In this document: one piece after another, positions 15,895 through 25,279 of the stretch
Layout of the letters: the number at the start of each line of letters is the position of its first letter
How positions within the stretch are numbered: the first letter of the stretch is position 1
DNA from: Candidatus Bipolaricaulis anaerobius
Lineage (GTDB): Bacteria > Bipolaricaulota > Bipolaricaulia > Bipolaricaulales > Bipolaricaulaceae
DNA length: 64,000 nucleotides
Assembly: GCF_900465355.1 (NCBI RefSeq)
Contig: NZ_LS483254.1
Span: 1,240,001-1,304,000, forward strand
Reading direction: 5' to 3'
The notes under the pieces: generated by a model
What the model saw: the letters and a program-made list of their open reading frames with translations, nothing else
Told to the model about the DNA's origin: nothing
Database searches by the model: none
Position numbers and translations under genes: made by a program

Positions 15895-18321
15895 ATGCCC
15901 CACTCTCGCCTCTCTCTCCCCATCCGGGGGATGACCTGCGCCTCGTGCGCGGCCCACGTGGAGCGGGCCCTCGCACGCGTCCCCGGCGTCGCCTCCGCCG
16001 AGGTGAACTTGGCCACAGAGCGGGCCACGGTGGACCTCGGGGAGGACGTGCCCCTCTCCTCCCTCGTCCGGGCGGTCCGGGACGCTGGCTACGACGTGCC
16101 GGTGGAGACGCTCACCCTCGCCATCAGCGGGATGACCTGTGCCTCGTGCGCGGCCCACGTGGAGGCGGCCTTGGCCGGGGTCGCGGGGGTCGTCGCGGCG
16201 ACCGTGAACCTGACCACGGGGCGGGCCACCGTGGCGTTCCTCCCTGGACTCGCCGAGCCAAGCGACCTCATCTCCGCCGTGGCCGCGGCGGGATACGAGG
16301 CCCATCCAGCGGATGCGGTGGCCCCACCGGATGAAGCGGAGCGCAGGACGAGAGAAAGCCGGCTCCGAATGCGCCTCGCGTGGGCCCTGACCGTCCCCAT
16401 CATCCTGTGGATGATCCCCGACATGTTCTGGGGCGTGATGTGGCCCACCCCGGCTGCCTTCAACGCGGGGATGATCCTCCTCGCGCTGCCCGCCTTGGCA
16501 GTGGGCCACCGTACCTACCGCTCTGCCCTCGCCGCGGTGCGGCACCGCTCCGCGAACATGGACACCCTCATCGCCCTCGGCACGACCGTCTCGTTCCTCA
16601 CCGGCCCGGCGTCGTTCTTCACCCCGCTCGCCAACTACGCCGGCGTGGCGGCGATGATCATGGCGTTCCACCTCACCGGCCGTCACGTGGAGGAGACGGC
16701 CAAGGGCCGCGCCTCCCGGGCGATCCGGAGGCTGGTGGAGCTTGGGGCGAACACGGCCCGCGTCCTCCGCGAGGGAGCGGAGGTCGAGGTGCCGATCGAA
16801 GCCGTCCAGGTCGGGGACATGATCGTCGTCCGCCCCGGGGAGAAGATCCCCACCGATGGGGTCGTGATCGAGGGCGAGAGCGCAGTGGACGAATCCATGG
16901 CCACCGGCGAGTCCATGCCCGTGGAGAAGAGGCCTGGGCAGGAGGTCATCGGGGCCACGGTGAACCAAGACGGTCTCCTCACGATCCGGGCGACGCGGGT
17001 GGGGAGGGAGACGTTCCTCTCCCAGGTGATCCGGCTCGTGGAGGAGGCGCAGGGCTCGAAGGTCCCCATCCAGGAGCTCGCCGATCGGGTGACCGCCATA
17101 TTCGTCCCCCTGATCCTCGCACTTGCCCTGCTCACCATCCTCCTGTGGATCGTCGCCCCGGGGGCGATGCGGCCCCTCGTGACAGCCGGGTCCTTCCTGC
17201 CGTGGGTGAACCCCGACCTCGGACCCATCCCGCTCGCCCTCCTGTCAGCGGTGGCCGTGCTCGTCATCGCTTGCCCGTGCGCCCTTGGCCTCGCCACTCC
17301 CACCGCGCTGATGGTGGGAAGCGGGATCGGGGCTGAGCGGGGCATCCTCATCCGCTCTGGGGAAGCCCTCCAGGCCCTCCGTGCCGTGCGCGTGGTGGCG
17401 TTCGATAAGACGGGGACGATCACAAAGGGCCAGCCGGAGGTGACGGACCTCGTCCCCGCCGCGGGCGTGGCGACGGCGGACCTCCTGCGGATGGCGGCCG
17501 CGGCCGAGCAGGGGAGCGAGCACCCGCTGGGGAAGGCGATCGTGCGGCGAGCCGGCGCCGAAGGAATGACGATCCCCCGGGCACGGGAGTTCCAAGCCGT
17601 GCGGGGGAAGGGCGTGATCGCCCAGGTGGATGGGCAGGAGGTGGTCGTGGGATCGCGGTACCTCCTCGCGGAGCGGGGCGTGGACCCGTCTCCCCTCGCC
17701 GAGGCGCTGCGCCAGCTGGAGGGGGAGGCGAAGACGGCGGTCCTGGTGGCAGCGGGCGGGCGCCCCCTCGGCGCGATCGCCGTGGCGGACACGCCGAAAG
17801 AGGACGCTTCACGTGCCATAGAAGAACTGCGCCGAATGGGCCTCCACACGGTGATCGTGACCGGAGACAACCGCCGCACCGCCGCAGCGATCGCGCGCGA
17901 GGTGGGGATCGCGGAGGTGCGGGCGGAGGTCCTGCCCGACGGCAAGGCGGGCGAGGTGCGTCGGCTCCAGGAGGCGTTCGGCCTGGTGGCGTTCGTCGGG
18001 GACGGGATCAACGATGCCCCCGCCCTCGCCCAGGCCGATGTGGGGATCGCCATCGGCACCGGCACCGACATCGCCATCGAGGCAAGCGACGTGACCCTCG
18101 TGCGCGGTGAGCTGACCTCCGTCGTCCAGGCGATCCGCCTCTCCCGCGCTACGTTCCGCGTGATCCGCCAGAACCTGTTCTGGGCGCTTGCCTACAATGT
18201 GGTGATGATCCCACTGGCGCTGATCGGCTGGATGCACCCCATCCTGGCGGAGGCCACGATGGCAACCTCTTCGGTATCCGTGGTGACGAACTCCATCCGC
18301 CTCCGCCGGGCCCGGATCTAG
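15895..18321 (+). CDS. copA: Cu+-exporting P1B-type ATPase CopA
   Basis: The 808-residue membrane pump exports Cu(I) using ATP. Start ATG 15895 follows CGAGGAG; longer in-frame starts add an unconserved leader. Two N-terminal heavy-metal domains each carry GMTCASC (near residues 13 and 79). The CPC ion-site motif is [17 protein letters not shown], the phosphorylation site DKTGTITKG, the histidine motif SEHPLGKAI, and the hinge [11 protein letters not shown]. The C-terminal helices contain [10 protein letters not shown] and [15 protein letters not shown], which are Cu(I)-type signatures. Copper resistance or homeostasis is the likely role; no CsoR/CopY-type regulator is adjacent. Confidence 0.97.
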   Translation: MPHSRLSLPIRGMTCASCAAHVERALARVPGVASAEVNLATERATVDLGEDVPLSSLVRAVRDAGYDVPVETLTLAISGMTCASCAAHVEAALAGVAGVVAATVNLTTGRATVAFLPGLAEPSDLISAVAAAGYEAHPADAVAPPDEAERRTRESRLRMRLAWALTVPIILWMIPDMFWGVMWPTPAAFNAGMILLALPALAVGHRTYRSALAAVRHRSANMDTLIALGTTVSFLTGPASFFTPLANYAGVAAMIMAFHLTGRHVEETAKGRASRAIRRLVELGANTARVLREGAEVEVPIEAVQVGDMIVVRPGEKIPTDGVVIEGESAVDESMATGESMPVEKRPGQEVIGATVNQDGLLTIRATRVGRETFLSQVIRLVEEAQGSKVPIQELADRVTAIFVPLILALALLTILLWIVAPGAMRPLVTAGSFLPWVNPDLGPIPLALLSAVAVLVIACPCALGLATPTALMVGSGIGAERGILIRSGEALQALRAVRVVAFDKTGTITKGQPEVTDLVPAAGVATADLLRMAAAAEQGSEHPLGKAIVRRAGAEGMTIPRAREFQAVRGKGVIAQVDGQEVVVGSRYLLAERGVDPSPLAEALRQLEGEAKTAVLVAAGGRPLGAIAVADTPKEDASRAIEELRRMGLHTVIVTGDNRRTAAAIAREVGIAEVRAEVLPDGKAGEVRRLQEAFGLVAFVGDGINDAPALAQADVGIAIGTGTDIAIEASDVTLVRGELTSVVQAIRLSRATFRVIRQNLFWALAYNVVMIPLALIGWMHPILAEATMATSSVSVVTNSIRLRRARI

Positions 18322-18419
18322 GAGCACGCCCGATTCCCGTCCGGATCGCATCCCTTCGTCCGAACGCCCTAGATCGGCAGGCGCACCTTTCCCGGGCACT
18401 TGTAGGGCCGCGTCGGGCG

Positions 18420-21400
18420 CTGTTCCGCCACTACCTCGCCGAGCTCACCTCCGTCGCCGCCCAGGACGACGCGCGGGAGGAGAGCTTCTATCCGGCGCTC
18501 GCTGCCTTCTTCGACGCCTACGCCCGCGAGGCGGGCCTCGCCCAAGTGCGCACCACCGCCCAGCCGAAACCCACCGAGGCCGGGAACCCCGACTTCCGCG
18601 TGTGGGACGGCCGCCAGCATATCGTCGGCTACATCGAAGCCAAGCCGCCTACCGTGGAAAACCTTGAACCAGTGGCCGAAACAGAGCAGCTCCGGCGCTA
18701 CCGCAAGTTCCCCAACCTGATCCTGACCAACTTCTTCGAGTTCCGGCTTTATCGAAACGGGGAACTCGTGGCCAAGGCCCGGTTGGCGCGGCCGTTCATA
18801 GCCACTAAGTTGGGCGAGCGGCCTCCCCTGGAACAGGTGGACGAACTCGTGGCACTCCTCGAACAGTTCTTCGCCTTTTCCCTTCCCAGGGTTTACTCTG
18901 CGGAGTCACTCGCAGTGGAACTGGCCTGGAGGACACGGTTCTTGCGAGACCAAGTAGTGGCCGAAGAACTCGCCCAGGAACAAGCCAGCGGCGCTGGCCC
19001 TCTTTTGGGCTTCTACGAGGCGTTCAACGATTTCCTCATCGCCGGCCTCACATTGGAAAGCTTCGCTGACCTCTACGCTCAAACCATCACTTATGGTCTT
19101 TTTGCCGCCCGGGTCCGGGCCGGCGAGGAGTTCAACCGCCGGGCCGCGTTCGACGCCATCCCCCACACCATCGGCGTCCTCCGTGATCTCTTCCGGTTTA
19201 TCTCCCTGGGGGAGCTTCCTCGCCAGTTGGAGTGCAGCGTAGATGGCATCGCCGAAGTGCTCTCTATGGCTGACGTGCGCGGTATCCTCCACCAGTTCTT
19301 CCATGAGGGCAAGGGCGCTGATCCCATCGTCCACTTCTACGAGACTTTTTTGACTAAATACGATCCGGAAGAGCGGGAGCGCCGCGGCGTCTACTACACC
19401 CCCGAGCCGGTAGTCTCGTACATCGTCCGCTCCCTTCACCAGATCCTGCAAGGAAAATTCGGGAAAGCCGATGGACTCGCCTCGTCGGGGGTGACCCTTC
19501 TTGACCCAGCCGCCGGCACCATGACCTTCGTCGCTCAGGCGGCGAAGCTTGCCGTAGAGGAGTTCGTGGGCAAATACGGTGAAGCCGGCCGGAAAGATTT
19601 CATCCGCGACCACATCCTGGAAAACTTCTACGCGTTTGAGCTCATGATGGCCCCCTACGCCGTCGGGCACCTCAAAATGGGATTTTCCCTAGAGGAGCTT
19701 GGCTACCAACTCTCCGAGGACGAGCGGTTCAAGCTCTATCTCACCAATTCGCTAGAAATGGAGGAGCTCGCCGAAAGCCAACTCCCGGGTTTTTCCTCCT
19801 TGGCCCAGGAATCCCACCAGGCCGGCGCGGTCAAGCGCGAAGTGCCCATCCTGGTGATCCTCGGGAATCCCCCGTATTCCGTCAGTTCGGCCAACAAGTC
19901 CGAGTTCATCGAACGAGAGATGGAAGCTTACAAAGAGACTGTACGCGATGAGCGAAACCTCATGCCTCTCTCTGATGACTATGTGAAGTTCATCCGGTTT
20001 GCCGAGTGGAAGATCGCCCAAGCCGGCCAAGGCGTAGTGGGCATGATCACCAACCATTCCTACCTTGATAGCCCAACGTTCCGGGGTATGCGTTGGCACT
20101 TGATGCAGACGTTCGACGAGATCTACGTGCTTGATCTGCACGGAAACTCTCTCAAGAAGGAGCGCTGCCCCGACGGCTCTCCAGATGAAAACGTGTTCGA
20201 TATCCGCCAAGGGGTAGCGATCGCCCTTTTCATCTGCAGGGGCACGGCATGCCGTGCCCCGACCCATTCGGCCCGCACGTTCCGTGCCGATCTTTGGGGC
20301 TTGCGGGACAAGAAATACGCCTGGCTCTCCGAACACGATTGGCAGAACACTGACTGGCAAGAGGTCCATCCCCGTCCGGAGTTCCACCCATTCGTCCCCC
20401 GTGATGAGGCGGAGTTCGAACACTACAGCAAGTTCGCTAAGCTCACCGACATCTTTCCGGTAAATAGCACGGGCATAAAGACCCATCGCGACCACTTCGT
20501 ATTTGACTCCGACCGCGAGGCGCTCAAGCGCCGCATCCGCACCTTTCTCGATCCCAACCTTCCCGATGAGCTGGTGCGGGAGACGTTCGGCCTCAAGGAC
20601 ACCCATACTTGGACGATGGCCACCAAGCGTAAGCTCCTCCAACAGGATGGGGAGTGGGAGAAGAAAATAGTTCCTTGTCTATATCGACCCTTCGACATCC
20701 GTTGGCTCTTTTACCATCCTCATGCCCTTGACCGAAGCCGTGAGGAGGTCATGCGCCACATGCTGGCCGGGGAAAATCTAGCGCTCGTTCTAATGAGGCA
20801 AGTTTCACTTGATGAGCCTTATACTCATATGCTCGCAACGAACATGATCGTGGACAACAGAACTTTTGTCAGCGCGAGGGGAATAACTCTCCATTTTCCC
20901 CTCTACCTCTACCCCGACCGGCGTGACCTACTCTCAACACATGAGCCCACGGAGCGGCAGCCCAACTTAAATCCCGATGTGGTGGCCGCTCTGGCAGCCG
21001 CGTACGGCCAAGAGCCATCGTCCGAAGAAATCTTCTACTACGTCTACGCGGTGCTCTATGCCCCAACCTACCGCGAAAAGTACGCTGAGTTTTTGCGGCT
21101 GGACTTTCCCCGGATCCCGTTCACATCCGACTACGAGCTTTTCAAGCAAATGGCCGAGCTGGGAAAGCGCCTTGTGGAACTTCACCTTCTTCAGTCGCCG
21201 GAGCTTGATCCGCCCATCGCCCGGTTCCAGGGCGAGGGTGACGGCAAAGTTCAAACTGGCAAGAAGGGCCTCCGCTACGATGCCGAGCGGGAGCGCGTTT
21301 ACATCAACGAAGGCCAGTACTTCGAGGGTGTACCGCCCGCGGTGTGGGAATATCAGATCGGCGGGTACCAGGTGTGCCAAAAATGGCTCAACGACCGAGC

Positions 21401-21563
21401 CGATCGCCAACTTTCCCTCGACGACATCCGCACCTACTGCCGCCTCACCACCGCCCTTTCCAAAACCATCGAGACCCAAATTGAGATAGACGGGCTGTAC
21501 CAAACAGTTGAGAGAAGCCCGTTGCTTGGCAGTAGGAACAAAATGAATGGGGGAGATGTCTGA
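18420..21563 (+). CDS. Type ISP-like DNA adenine methyltransferase, start lost or non-canonical
   Basis: The product has about 1047 residues from CTG 18420. The first normal start is GTG 18546, yet the frame upstream is clearly protein-like (HYLAELTSVAAQ, SFYPALAAFFDAYAR) and has no ATG, GTG or TTG back to copA. The 5' end is therefore either truncated by recombination or uses CTG. An endonuclease-like N-domain (GYIEAKP) precedes the N6-adenine methylase: LLDPAAGTMTFVAQA (SAM motif) and ILGNPPYSVS (NPPY catalytic motif). The C-terminal specificity-like domain has FPRIPFTSDYELFKQMAELG. A small in-frame palindrome inserts GTACRAP-type residues. The downstream partner gene is destroyed by an IS, so restriction activity is doubtful. 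Confidence 0.82.
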   Translation: MFRHYLAELTSVAAQDDAREESFYPALAAFFDAYAREAGLAQVRTTAQPKPTEAGNPDFRVWDGRQHIVGYIEAKPPTVENLEPVAETEQLRRYRKFPNLILTNFFEFRLYRNGELVAKARLARPFIATKLGERPPLEQVDELVALLEQFFAFSLPRVYSAESLAVELAWRTRFLRDQVVAEELAQEQASGAGPLLGFYEAFNDFLIAGLTLESFADLYAQTITYGLFAARVRAGEEFNRRAAFDAIPHTIGVLRDLFRFISLGELPRQLECSVDGIAEVLSMADVRGILHQFFHEGKGADPIVHFYETFLTKYDPEERERRGVYYTPEPVVSYIVRSLHQILQGKFGKADGLASSGVTLLDPAAGTMTFVAQAAKLAVEEFVGKYGEAGRKDFIRDHILENFYAFELMMAPYAVGHLKMGFSLEELGYQLSEDERFKLYLTNSLEMEELAESQLPGFSSLAQESHQAGAVKREVPILVILGNPPYSVSSANKSEFIEREMEAYKETVRDERNLMPLSDDYVKFIRFAEWKIAQAGQGVVGMITNHSYLDSPTFRGMRWHLMQTFDEIYVLDLHGNSLKKERCPDGSPDENVFDIRQGVAIALFICRGTACRAPTHSARTFRADLWGLRDKKYAWLSEHDWQNTDWQEVHPRPEFHPFVPRDEAEFEHYSKFAKLTDIFPVNSTGIKTHRDHFVFDSDREALKRRIRTFLDPNLPDELVRETFGLKDTHTWTMATKRKLLQQDGEWEKKIVPCLYRPFDIRWLFYHPHALDRSREEVMRHMLAGENLALVLMRQVSLDEPYTHMLATNMIVDNRTFVSARGITLHFPLYLYPDRRDLLSTHEPTERQPNLNPDVVAALAAAYGQEPSSEEIFYYVYAVLYAPTYREKYAEFLRLDFPRIPFTSDYELFKQMAELGKRLVELHLLQSPELDPPIARFQGEGDGKVQTGKKGLRYDAERERVYINEGQYFEGVPPAVWEYQIGGYQVCQKWLNDRADRQLSLDDIRTYCRLTTALSKTIETQIEIDGLYQTVERSPLLGSRNKMNGGDV
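20239..20260. repeat. Perfect 22-bp palindrome inserted in frame in the methylase gene
   Basis: Arms GGGGCACGGCA and TGCCGTGCCCC meet without a spacer. It adds RGTACRAP to the protein between the conserved-looking segments GVAIALFIC and FRADLWGLRDKKY. Coding palindromes of this kind occur as dispersed mobile repeats in several bacterial genomes, where they leave GTACRAP-like peptides. Confidence 0.6.
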
Positions 21564-21652
21564 TGGCTAAACAAGACAGCGTTGGCAAAGTGCTCTCGCT
21601 CCCGGAAGAACTCAGCGCCGATCAGGTTGAGCACCTCGGGGTGCGCCCCTGA
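21563..21652 (+). pseudogene. 5' stub of the gene after the methylase, cut by the IS
   Basis: ATG 21563 overlaps the methylase stop (TGATG), so this was the next operon gene. Only about 26 codons (MAKQDSVGKVLSLPEELSAD...) remain before the IS left end at 21642, after which the frame stops within the inverted repeat. I do not recognise the fragment. Confidence 0.65.
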
Positions 21653-22955
21653 AGCGGGACCACCAGGACGACTAACGACCGACGACCGACCTTCGGGTGT
21701 ATTCTCCCCTGGGAAGAGAGGAGGGGTGAGGTGAGCACGCAGAACGGCAGGTACAGTTCGGCGTTCAAGTTCCAGGTGGTGTTGGAATCCCTGAAGGCTG
21801 AAGGAAAAGGCGGGGAGGCTCAGGTGGCCCGGGCGTACGGGATCCACCCAGTGACGCTGTCCAACTGGAAGAGGCAGTTCCTCCAGCGTGGACCGGAGGT
21901 GTTCGGGGGCACAGAGGAGGTCAAGGGGTACGAGAAGAGGATTGCGGATCTGGAGCGGGTAGTCGGCCAGAAGGAAGTGGAGATTGCGCTTCTCACAAAT
22001 TTCTTGAAGGGGCGCTGACGGTGGACAAGAAGATCGAGCTGGTGGAGGTGCACCGTGGGAAGCACGGGCTCAACCGATGCCTGCGTGCCCTGGGGGTATC
22101 GAAGGGGACCTGGCATCGCCACCAGTGCCGTCCGGCAGTGCCCGCAGCGGACGAGAAGCTGAAAGCGGAGGTGCTATCCGTGGTGCGGGAGCATCCGGCG
22201 TACGGGTACCGGAGGATCCAGGTCGAGCTGCGGGAGCGGACCGGGGAGCGGGTGAACCACAAGCGGCTGCGGAGGCTGCTTGGCACCTGGGATCTGGCTC
22301 TGCCTCGGAAGGTGGCCCGCCCCTGGCCGAGCGGGGTGCGGCAGATCCTCAGGACGGGCCGAGGGAAGCTCGATCTGGTACAGGGAAGGGAGATGGAGCC
22401 GCTGGAGGCACTGTCGACGGACTTCACGGAGATCCGGTACGCTGGGGGAACGAAGAAGGCGCACCTGATGGCGATGGTGGATGTGGGGAGTGCGTGGGTG
22501 CCGGGGTGGGCGGTGGGGTCCTCGGCAGACCGCAGCCTGGCCCTGCGCTGCTGGGAAACGGTGAAGGAAGCGTTGGCTCACGTCGGCCGGGGAACGGAGG
22601 GGGTGATCGTGCACCACGACCACGACGCGGTGTACACAAGCTACGACTGGTTGCAGACGCTCCTCATCCGGGACCGAGCGCGGGTGTCCTACGCTGAGCG
22701 GGGTGCGCGGGACAACCCGTGGATCGAGTCGTTGTGGGGCCACTTCAAGGTGGAGAACGGTTCACTCCTCTCCGAGGCGGCGACCCTGGAGGAGCTGGAG
22801 TGGGTCATTGACCGGCAGATGCTGTACTACAACCAGGAACGGCGGCACTCGGGACTTGGCTACCGAGCGCCGATGGCGTACCTGGAAGACGAGGGGATCC
22901 ACCCAAAGGTCTTAGTCGAAATCGGCCCTCGAAGTGGTTCCGTTTTAGGGGCGCA
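21642..22955 (+). mobile_element. IS3-family insertion sequence (about 1.31 kb)
   Basis: Imperfect terminal inverted repeats are visible: left TGCGCCCCTGAAGCGGGACC at 21642 and, as its complement, right TGCGCCCCTAAAACGGAACC ending at 22955. Ends are TG...CA, as usual for IS3. It carries orfA and orfB. No 3-5 bp target duplication is visible, and the flanking halves do not rejoin into one gene. This fits a deletion or recombination between copies rather than a simple insertion. Confidence 0.8.
21731..22018 (+). CDS. IS3-family OrfA (helix-turn-helix transposase subunit)
   Basis: The 95-residue protein starts at GTG 21731. It has a typical IS3 OrfA helix-turn-helix (YSSAFKFQVVLESL, VARAYGIHPVTLSNWKRQFL) and a C-terminal leucine-zipper-like coil (RIADLERVVGQKEVEIALLTNFL). 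It would bind the terminal repeats and dimerise with OrfB. No obvious A6G-type slippery site lies at the junction with orfB. Confidence 0.93.
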   Translation: MSTQNGRYSSAFKFQVVLESLKAEGKGGEAQVARAYGIHPVTLSNWKRQFLQRGPEVFGGTEEVKGYEKRIADLERVVGQKEVEIALLTNFLKGR

Positions 22956-23049
22956 GGTCCCCTCGGTGCTGCTGTCCTCGCTGCTGGTGGTCTATTTGTG
23001 GAGAAGAACATCACCGAGAAAGCAGCCAACCGGGAAGTACATGAAATAG
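22021..23049 (+). CDS. IS3-family OrfB transposase (DDE), frame runs past the IS end
   Basis: The 342-residue reading starts at GTG 22021, 2 nt after the orfA stop and in another frame. DDE residues are visible in STDFTEIRYAG, IVHHDHDAVYTSYDW and NPWIESLWGHFKVE; the IS3 end motif NQERRHSGLGYRAPMAYLED follows. The frame stays open through the right inverted repeat and stops at 23049 in flanking DNA, so the last 31 residues or so are not IS sequence. The native stop may have been lost, or the element ends depend on host codons. Confidence 0.92.
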   Translation: MDKKIELVEVHRGKHGLNRCLRALGVSKGTWHRHQCRPAVPAADEKLKAEVLSVVREHPAYGYRRIQVELRERTGERVNHKRLRRLLGTWDLALPRKVARPWPSGVRQILRTGRGKLDLVQGREMEPLEALSTDFTEIRYAGGTKKAHLMAMVDVGSAWVPGWAVGSSADRSLALRCWETVKEALAHVGRGTEGVIVHHDHDAVYTSYDWLQTLLIRDRARVSYAERGARDNPWIESLWGHFKVENGSLLSEAATLEELEWVIDRQMLYYNQERRHSGLGYRAPMAYLEDEGIHPKVLVEIGPRSGSVLGAQVPSVLLSSLLVVYLWRRTSPRKQPTGKYMK

Positions 23050-24236
23050 ACGCGTTCGGCACTGCATGGAAAGAAGGACGTCTCTACCGTGTGCTAGTCG
23101 AGGCTAAGTCTGGAGGAGGGGGGACGCGCGACTTGTTCGCCCTACTTGGGAGGAAGGTGTATCTAGACGCAGGTCTTGCTGTTCTACTTCACTCAACCCA
23201 GGAAAACCCGGAAGAGAAAGACCTGTTGCTGGCTCGTTTCGAGAAACGAGGCCATGCGGTGAAATCTTGTAGCGTCGACGATATTTCCAGTCCCCAACTG
23301 ATCGCCAAGCTTTGCGAAGTCGACAATAGAACCGTCTCTGAGCGCATGAATATGATTCACAGCCTGCAAACTTGGCGATATGCATTCTGGACGGAGCGGG
23401 CCTTGTTGCATCATCTTACCCGTGAGGCTAAGTCCCTTGGTGACCGTGTGTCAAACTTGCTCACTGCTCGGAAGTTGCTTGAGAGGCTCAATGAGTGCTT
23501 TTTCCTTTTCGATTGCCGGGATCAAGCCCGACATTTATATGACTTCTACTCTAAACACCCTAAGTTGACGGTACAGATGATCGAGGAGCGACGGAAAATG
23601 GCTCCTGGAGATGAACTCAGGAGGCTATCGGCCGAGGAAGCCTTCAAAGCGTGCGTGTATGATGGCAGGGTTCCGGAAGTTCAGGCTTGCATGTACTTGG
23701 AGCATAGGGCTCGTTGTCTCCTGTTGAAGGCCGCAGTGGACATGGCCATGATTGCGAGAGTGCCAACAACGGGCTTCACCCTTATGGATAAGCTTGTTCC
23801 GCCTTCCTTCACGTCGTTTGCAGCACAGGTTGCTAGAATTCCCGATCCGGAGAGGCTTCCGCAGCTCTGGCAAGCATACATTCTCGGTTGGGGTGGCTTT
23901 ATTGTCACAGCCAGAGCGGAAGAGGAGTACGAGTACATTGGCCTCGAGGCAGGGCTCAAACCCGAGCAGGTACACGTGGGCTTGAAGGCGTTTGACAAGC
24001 TGTTCCCCGTAGATGGGCGGGCCTGGCATTATAAGCAGGATGACAATACCGGGATAACCCTTCTGAAGATGGTGCCAAACGTCTTCCGATGGCTTGGCGT
24101 CCAAAGACGGCGCTGGATCTACGGTGACAAGGAATTCTTCAGAGGCCTTCCGTCCTTAGGTCGTGAAGACTGCGTGAAATGGGCCACATGTGGGTACGAA
24201 TTACTGAGCGCTGATATTCAGCAGGCCCGAGCCTGA
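22956..24236 (+). pseudogene. 5'-truncated restriction-nuclease-like gene (PD-(D/E)XK-type remnant)
   Basis: The frame continues upstream of GTG 22998 straight to the IS boundary, so the N-terminus is missing. The first recognisable block, LFVEKNITEKAAN, REVHEIDAF and YRVLVEAKSGGGGT, fits the E...D...ExK pattern of a PD-(D/E)XK nuclease. The remaining 330 residues (KVYLDAGLAVLL, TWRYAFWTERALLHHL, WQAYILGWGGFIV) match nothing I know. Base composition is visibly lower in GC than neighbouring chromosome genes, suggesting transfer. It may have been a partner of the methylase at 18420. It could still be translated from GTG 22998. Confidence 0.6.
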
Positions 24237-24348
24237 GATGAAACCGCCAACAGGTCTACCAATCGCGGAATTGCAACCTATACCACGACACATTGGAGGC
24301 TTCGATTGATCACTGTGATACTGTAACAAGTACACGGGCTGGAAGCGC

Positions 24349-24507
24349 GGGGTCAGACCTTCATTTTCAGGCTGGTGCTTAGCTGGGAGACGATAGGGAG
24401 AAGTCATCTAGCCCTACGCGAGACCGGGGGAGCCCTGTCGCCTGACGACATCAGCTAGGCTCCCGAATCAGTTGATCTCAAGATCCTAAAAGTAAAGGTC
24501 TGACCCC
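24349..24507. repeat. 159-bp element bounded by 13-bp inverted repeats
   Basis: GGGGTCAGACCTT (24349-24361) and its exact complement AAGGTCTGACCCC (24495-24507) enclose 133 bp without a credible ORF. This motif pair resembles short repeats mobilised by REP-type Y1 transposases. It occupies most of the 281-bp gene-free stretch 24237-24517; the rest shows nothing recognisable. Confidence 0.6.
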
Positions 24508-24517
24508 CCGACTCGGC

Positions 24518-24871
24518 CTAGATGGGCACTAGGCCTAGGCTGATCTTGAGGGCTTCATCCACCTTCTCCATCGTCTGTGAGGTGAGTTCACCCCAGTGCT
24601 CAATCAGCCTCCGCTTATCGATCGTGCGGATCTGGTTGAGCAGGATGACCGAATCCCGCTTCAGCCCACCCTCTTGAGCTTGCACGCGCACCTCGGTTGG
24701 GTATTCCTTGGGCCCGCCGGCCGTAGTGATGGCGGCTACGATCACCACTGGGCTATACTCATTGGCCACATCGTTCTGGATGATCACGACGGGCCGTGTC
24801 TTACCCTGCTCCGAGCCGACGACAGGGTCTAGATTGGTGAGCCAGATGTCGCCGCGCCTATATTTGGGCAA
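24518..24871 (-). CDS. mazF: MazF/PemK-type mRNA interferase toxin
   Basis: The 117-residue protein has the MazF/PemK fold: YRRGDIWLTNLDPVVGSEQGKTRPVVIIQND at the N-terminus with the conserved Arg-Pro active-site edge, PVVIVAAITT, and the SVILLNQIRTIDKRRL segment. It should cleave mRNA at short motifs when free of antitoxin. It follows its antitoxin by 12 nt in one operon. The position beside a broken restriction locus is typical of defence or mobile DNA. Confidence 0.93.
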   Translation of the reverse strand: MPKYRRGDIWLTNLDPVVGSEQGKTRPVVIIQNDVANEYSPVVIVAAITTAGGPKEYPTEVRVQAQEGGLKRDSVILLNQIRTIDKRRLIEHWGELTSQTMEKVDEALKISLGLVPI

Positions 24872-24883
24872 GCCATTCTCCTC

Positions 24884-25138
24884 TCAGGGTTCAATCTGGT
24901 CCGAGACTTCTTGCTCGGCAGCGAAGAACACTTCTGCCAGCTCACGATCTTGGGCCGCACGGGCCAGATACTGCTCCTTGAGGCGCTCTCGGAGCTGTGC
25001 CCGCTCCTCCTCGGCCAGGCGGGCCGCGGCCGCCTCGGCAACATACTGGCTGAGCTTGCGCTCCGGGACGCGGGCCCGTAGCTTGGCCCACAACTCCTCA
25101 GGCAAGGTCAGGTTCACCTTGCGCTTGGCCATTTTCAT
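24884..25138 (-). CDS. Ribbon-helix-helix antitoxin for MazF
   Basis: The 84-residue protein has an N-terminal ribbon (KRKVNLTLPEELWAKLRARV) for DNA binding and dimerisation, a helical linker (LSQYVAEAAAARLAEEE), and an acidic C-terminus (LAEVFFAAEQEVSDQIEP) that would wrap MazF. AGGAGGT precedes ATG 25138; ATG 25132 is a close alternative. It probably autorepresses through the palindrome at 25162-25180. Confidence 0.85.
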   Translation of the reverse strand: MKMAKRKVNLTLPEELWAKLRARVPERKLSQYVAEAAAARLAEEERAQLRERLKEQYLARAAQDRELAEVFFAAEQEVSDQIEP

Positions 25139-25158
25139 ACCTCCTTATGGAGGCATAA

Positions 25159-25186
25159 TTTATACGCCCATGGGGCGTATTGTCAA
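25159..25186 (-). promoter_or_regulatory. mazEF promoter with palindromic operator in the spacer
   Basis: On the minus strand, -35 TTGACA (complement of 25181-25186) and -10 TATAAA (complement of 25159-25164) are separated by 16 bp. The spacer is the palindrome ATACGCCC-ATG-GGGCGTAT (25162-25180). A ribbon-helix-helix antitoxin bound here would block RNA polymerase directly. Confidence 0.7.
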
Positions 25187-25279
25187 GCCAAACAGTTAGT
25201 CTTCGAGCATGGGAGTGAGGCGGTGCGGATGGTCGCAGCATGACATCAAGGGTTTGGTGAACCTTCCGACTGGGCCGCC

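Noticed and set aside
22010-22030. Programmed frameshift between IS orfA and orfB
   Set aside because: No slippery A-rich heptamer at the junction; orfB has its own GTG 2 nt after the orfA stop.
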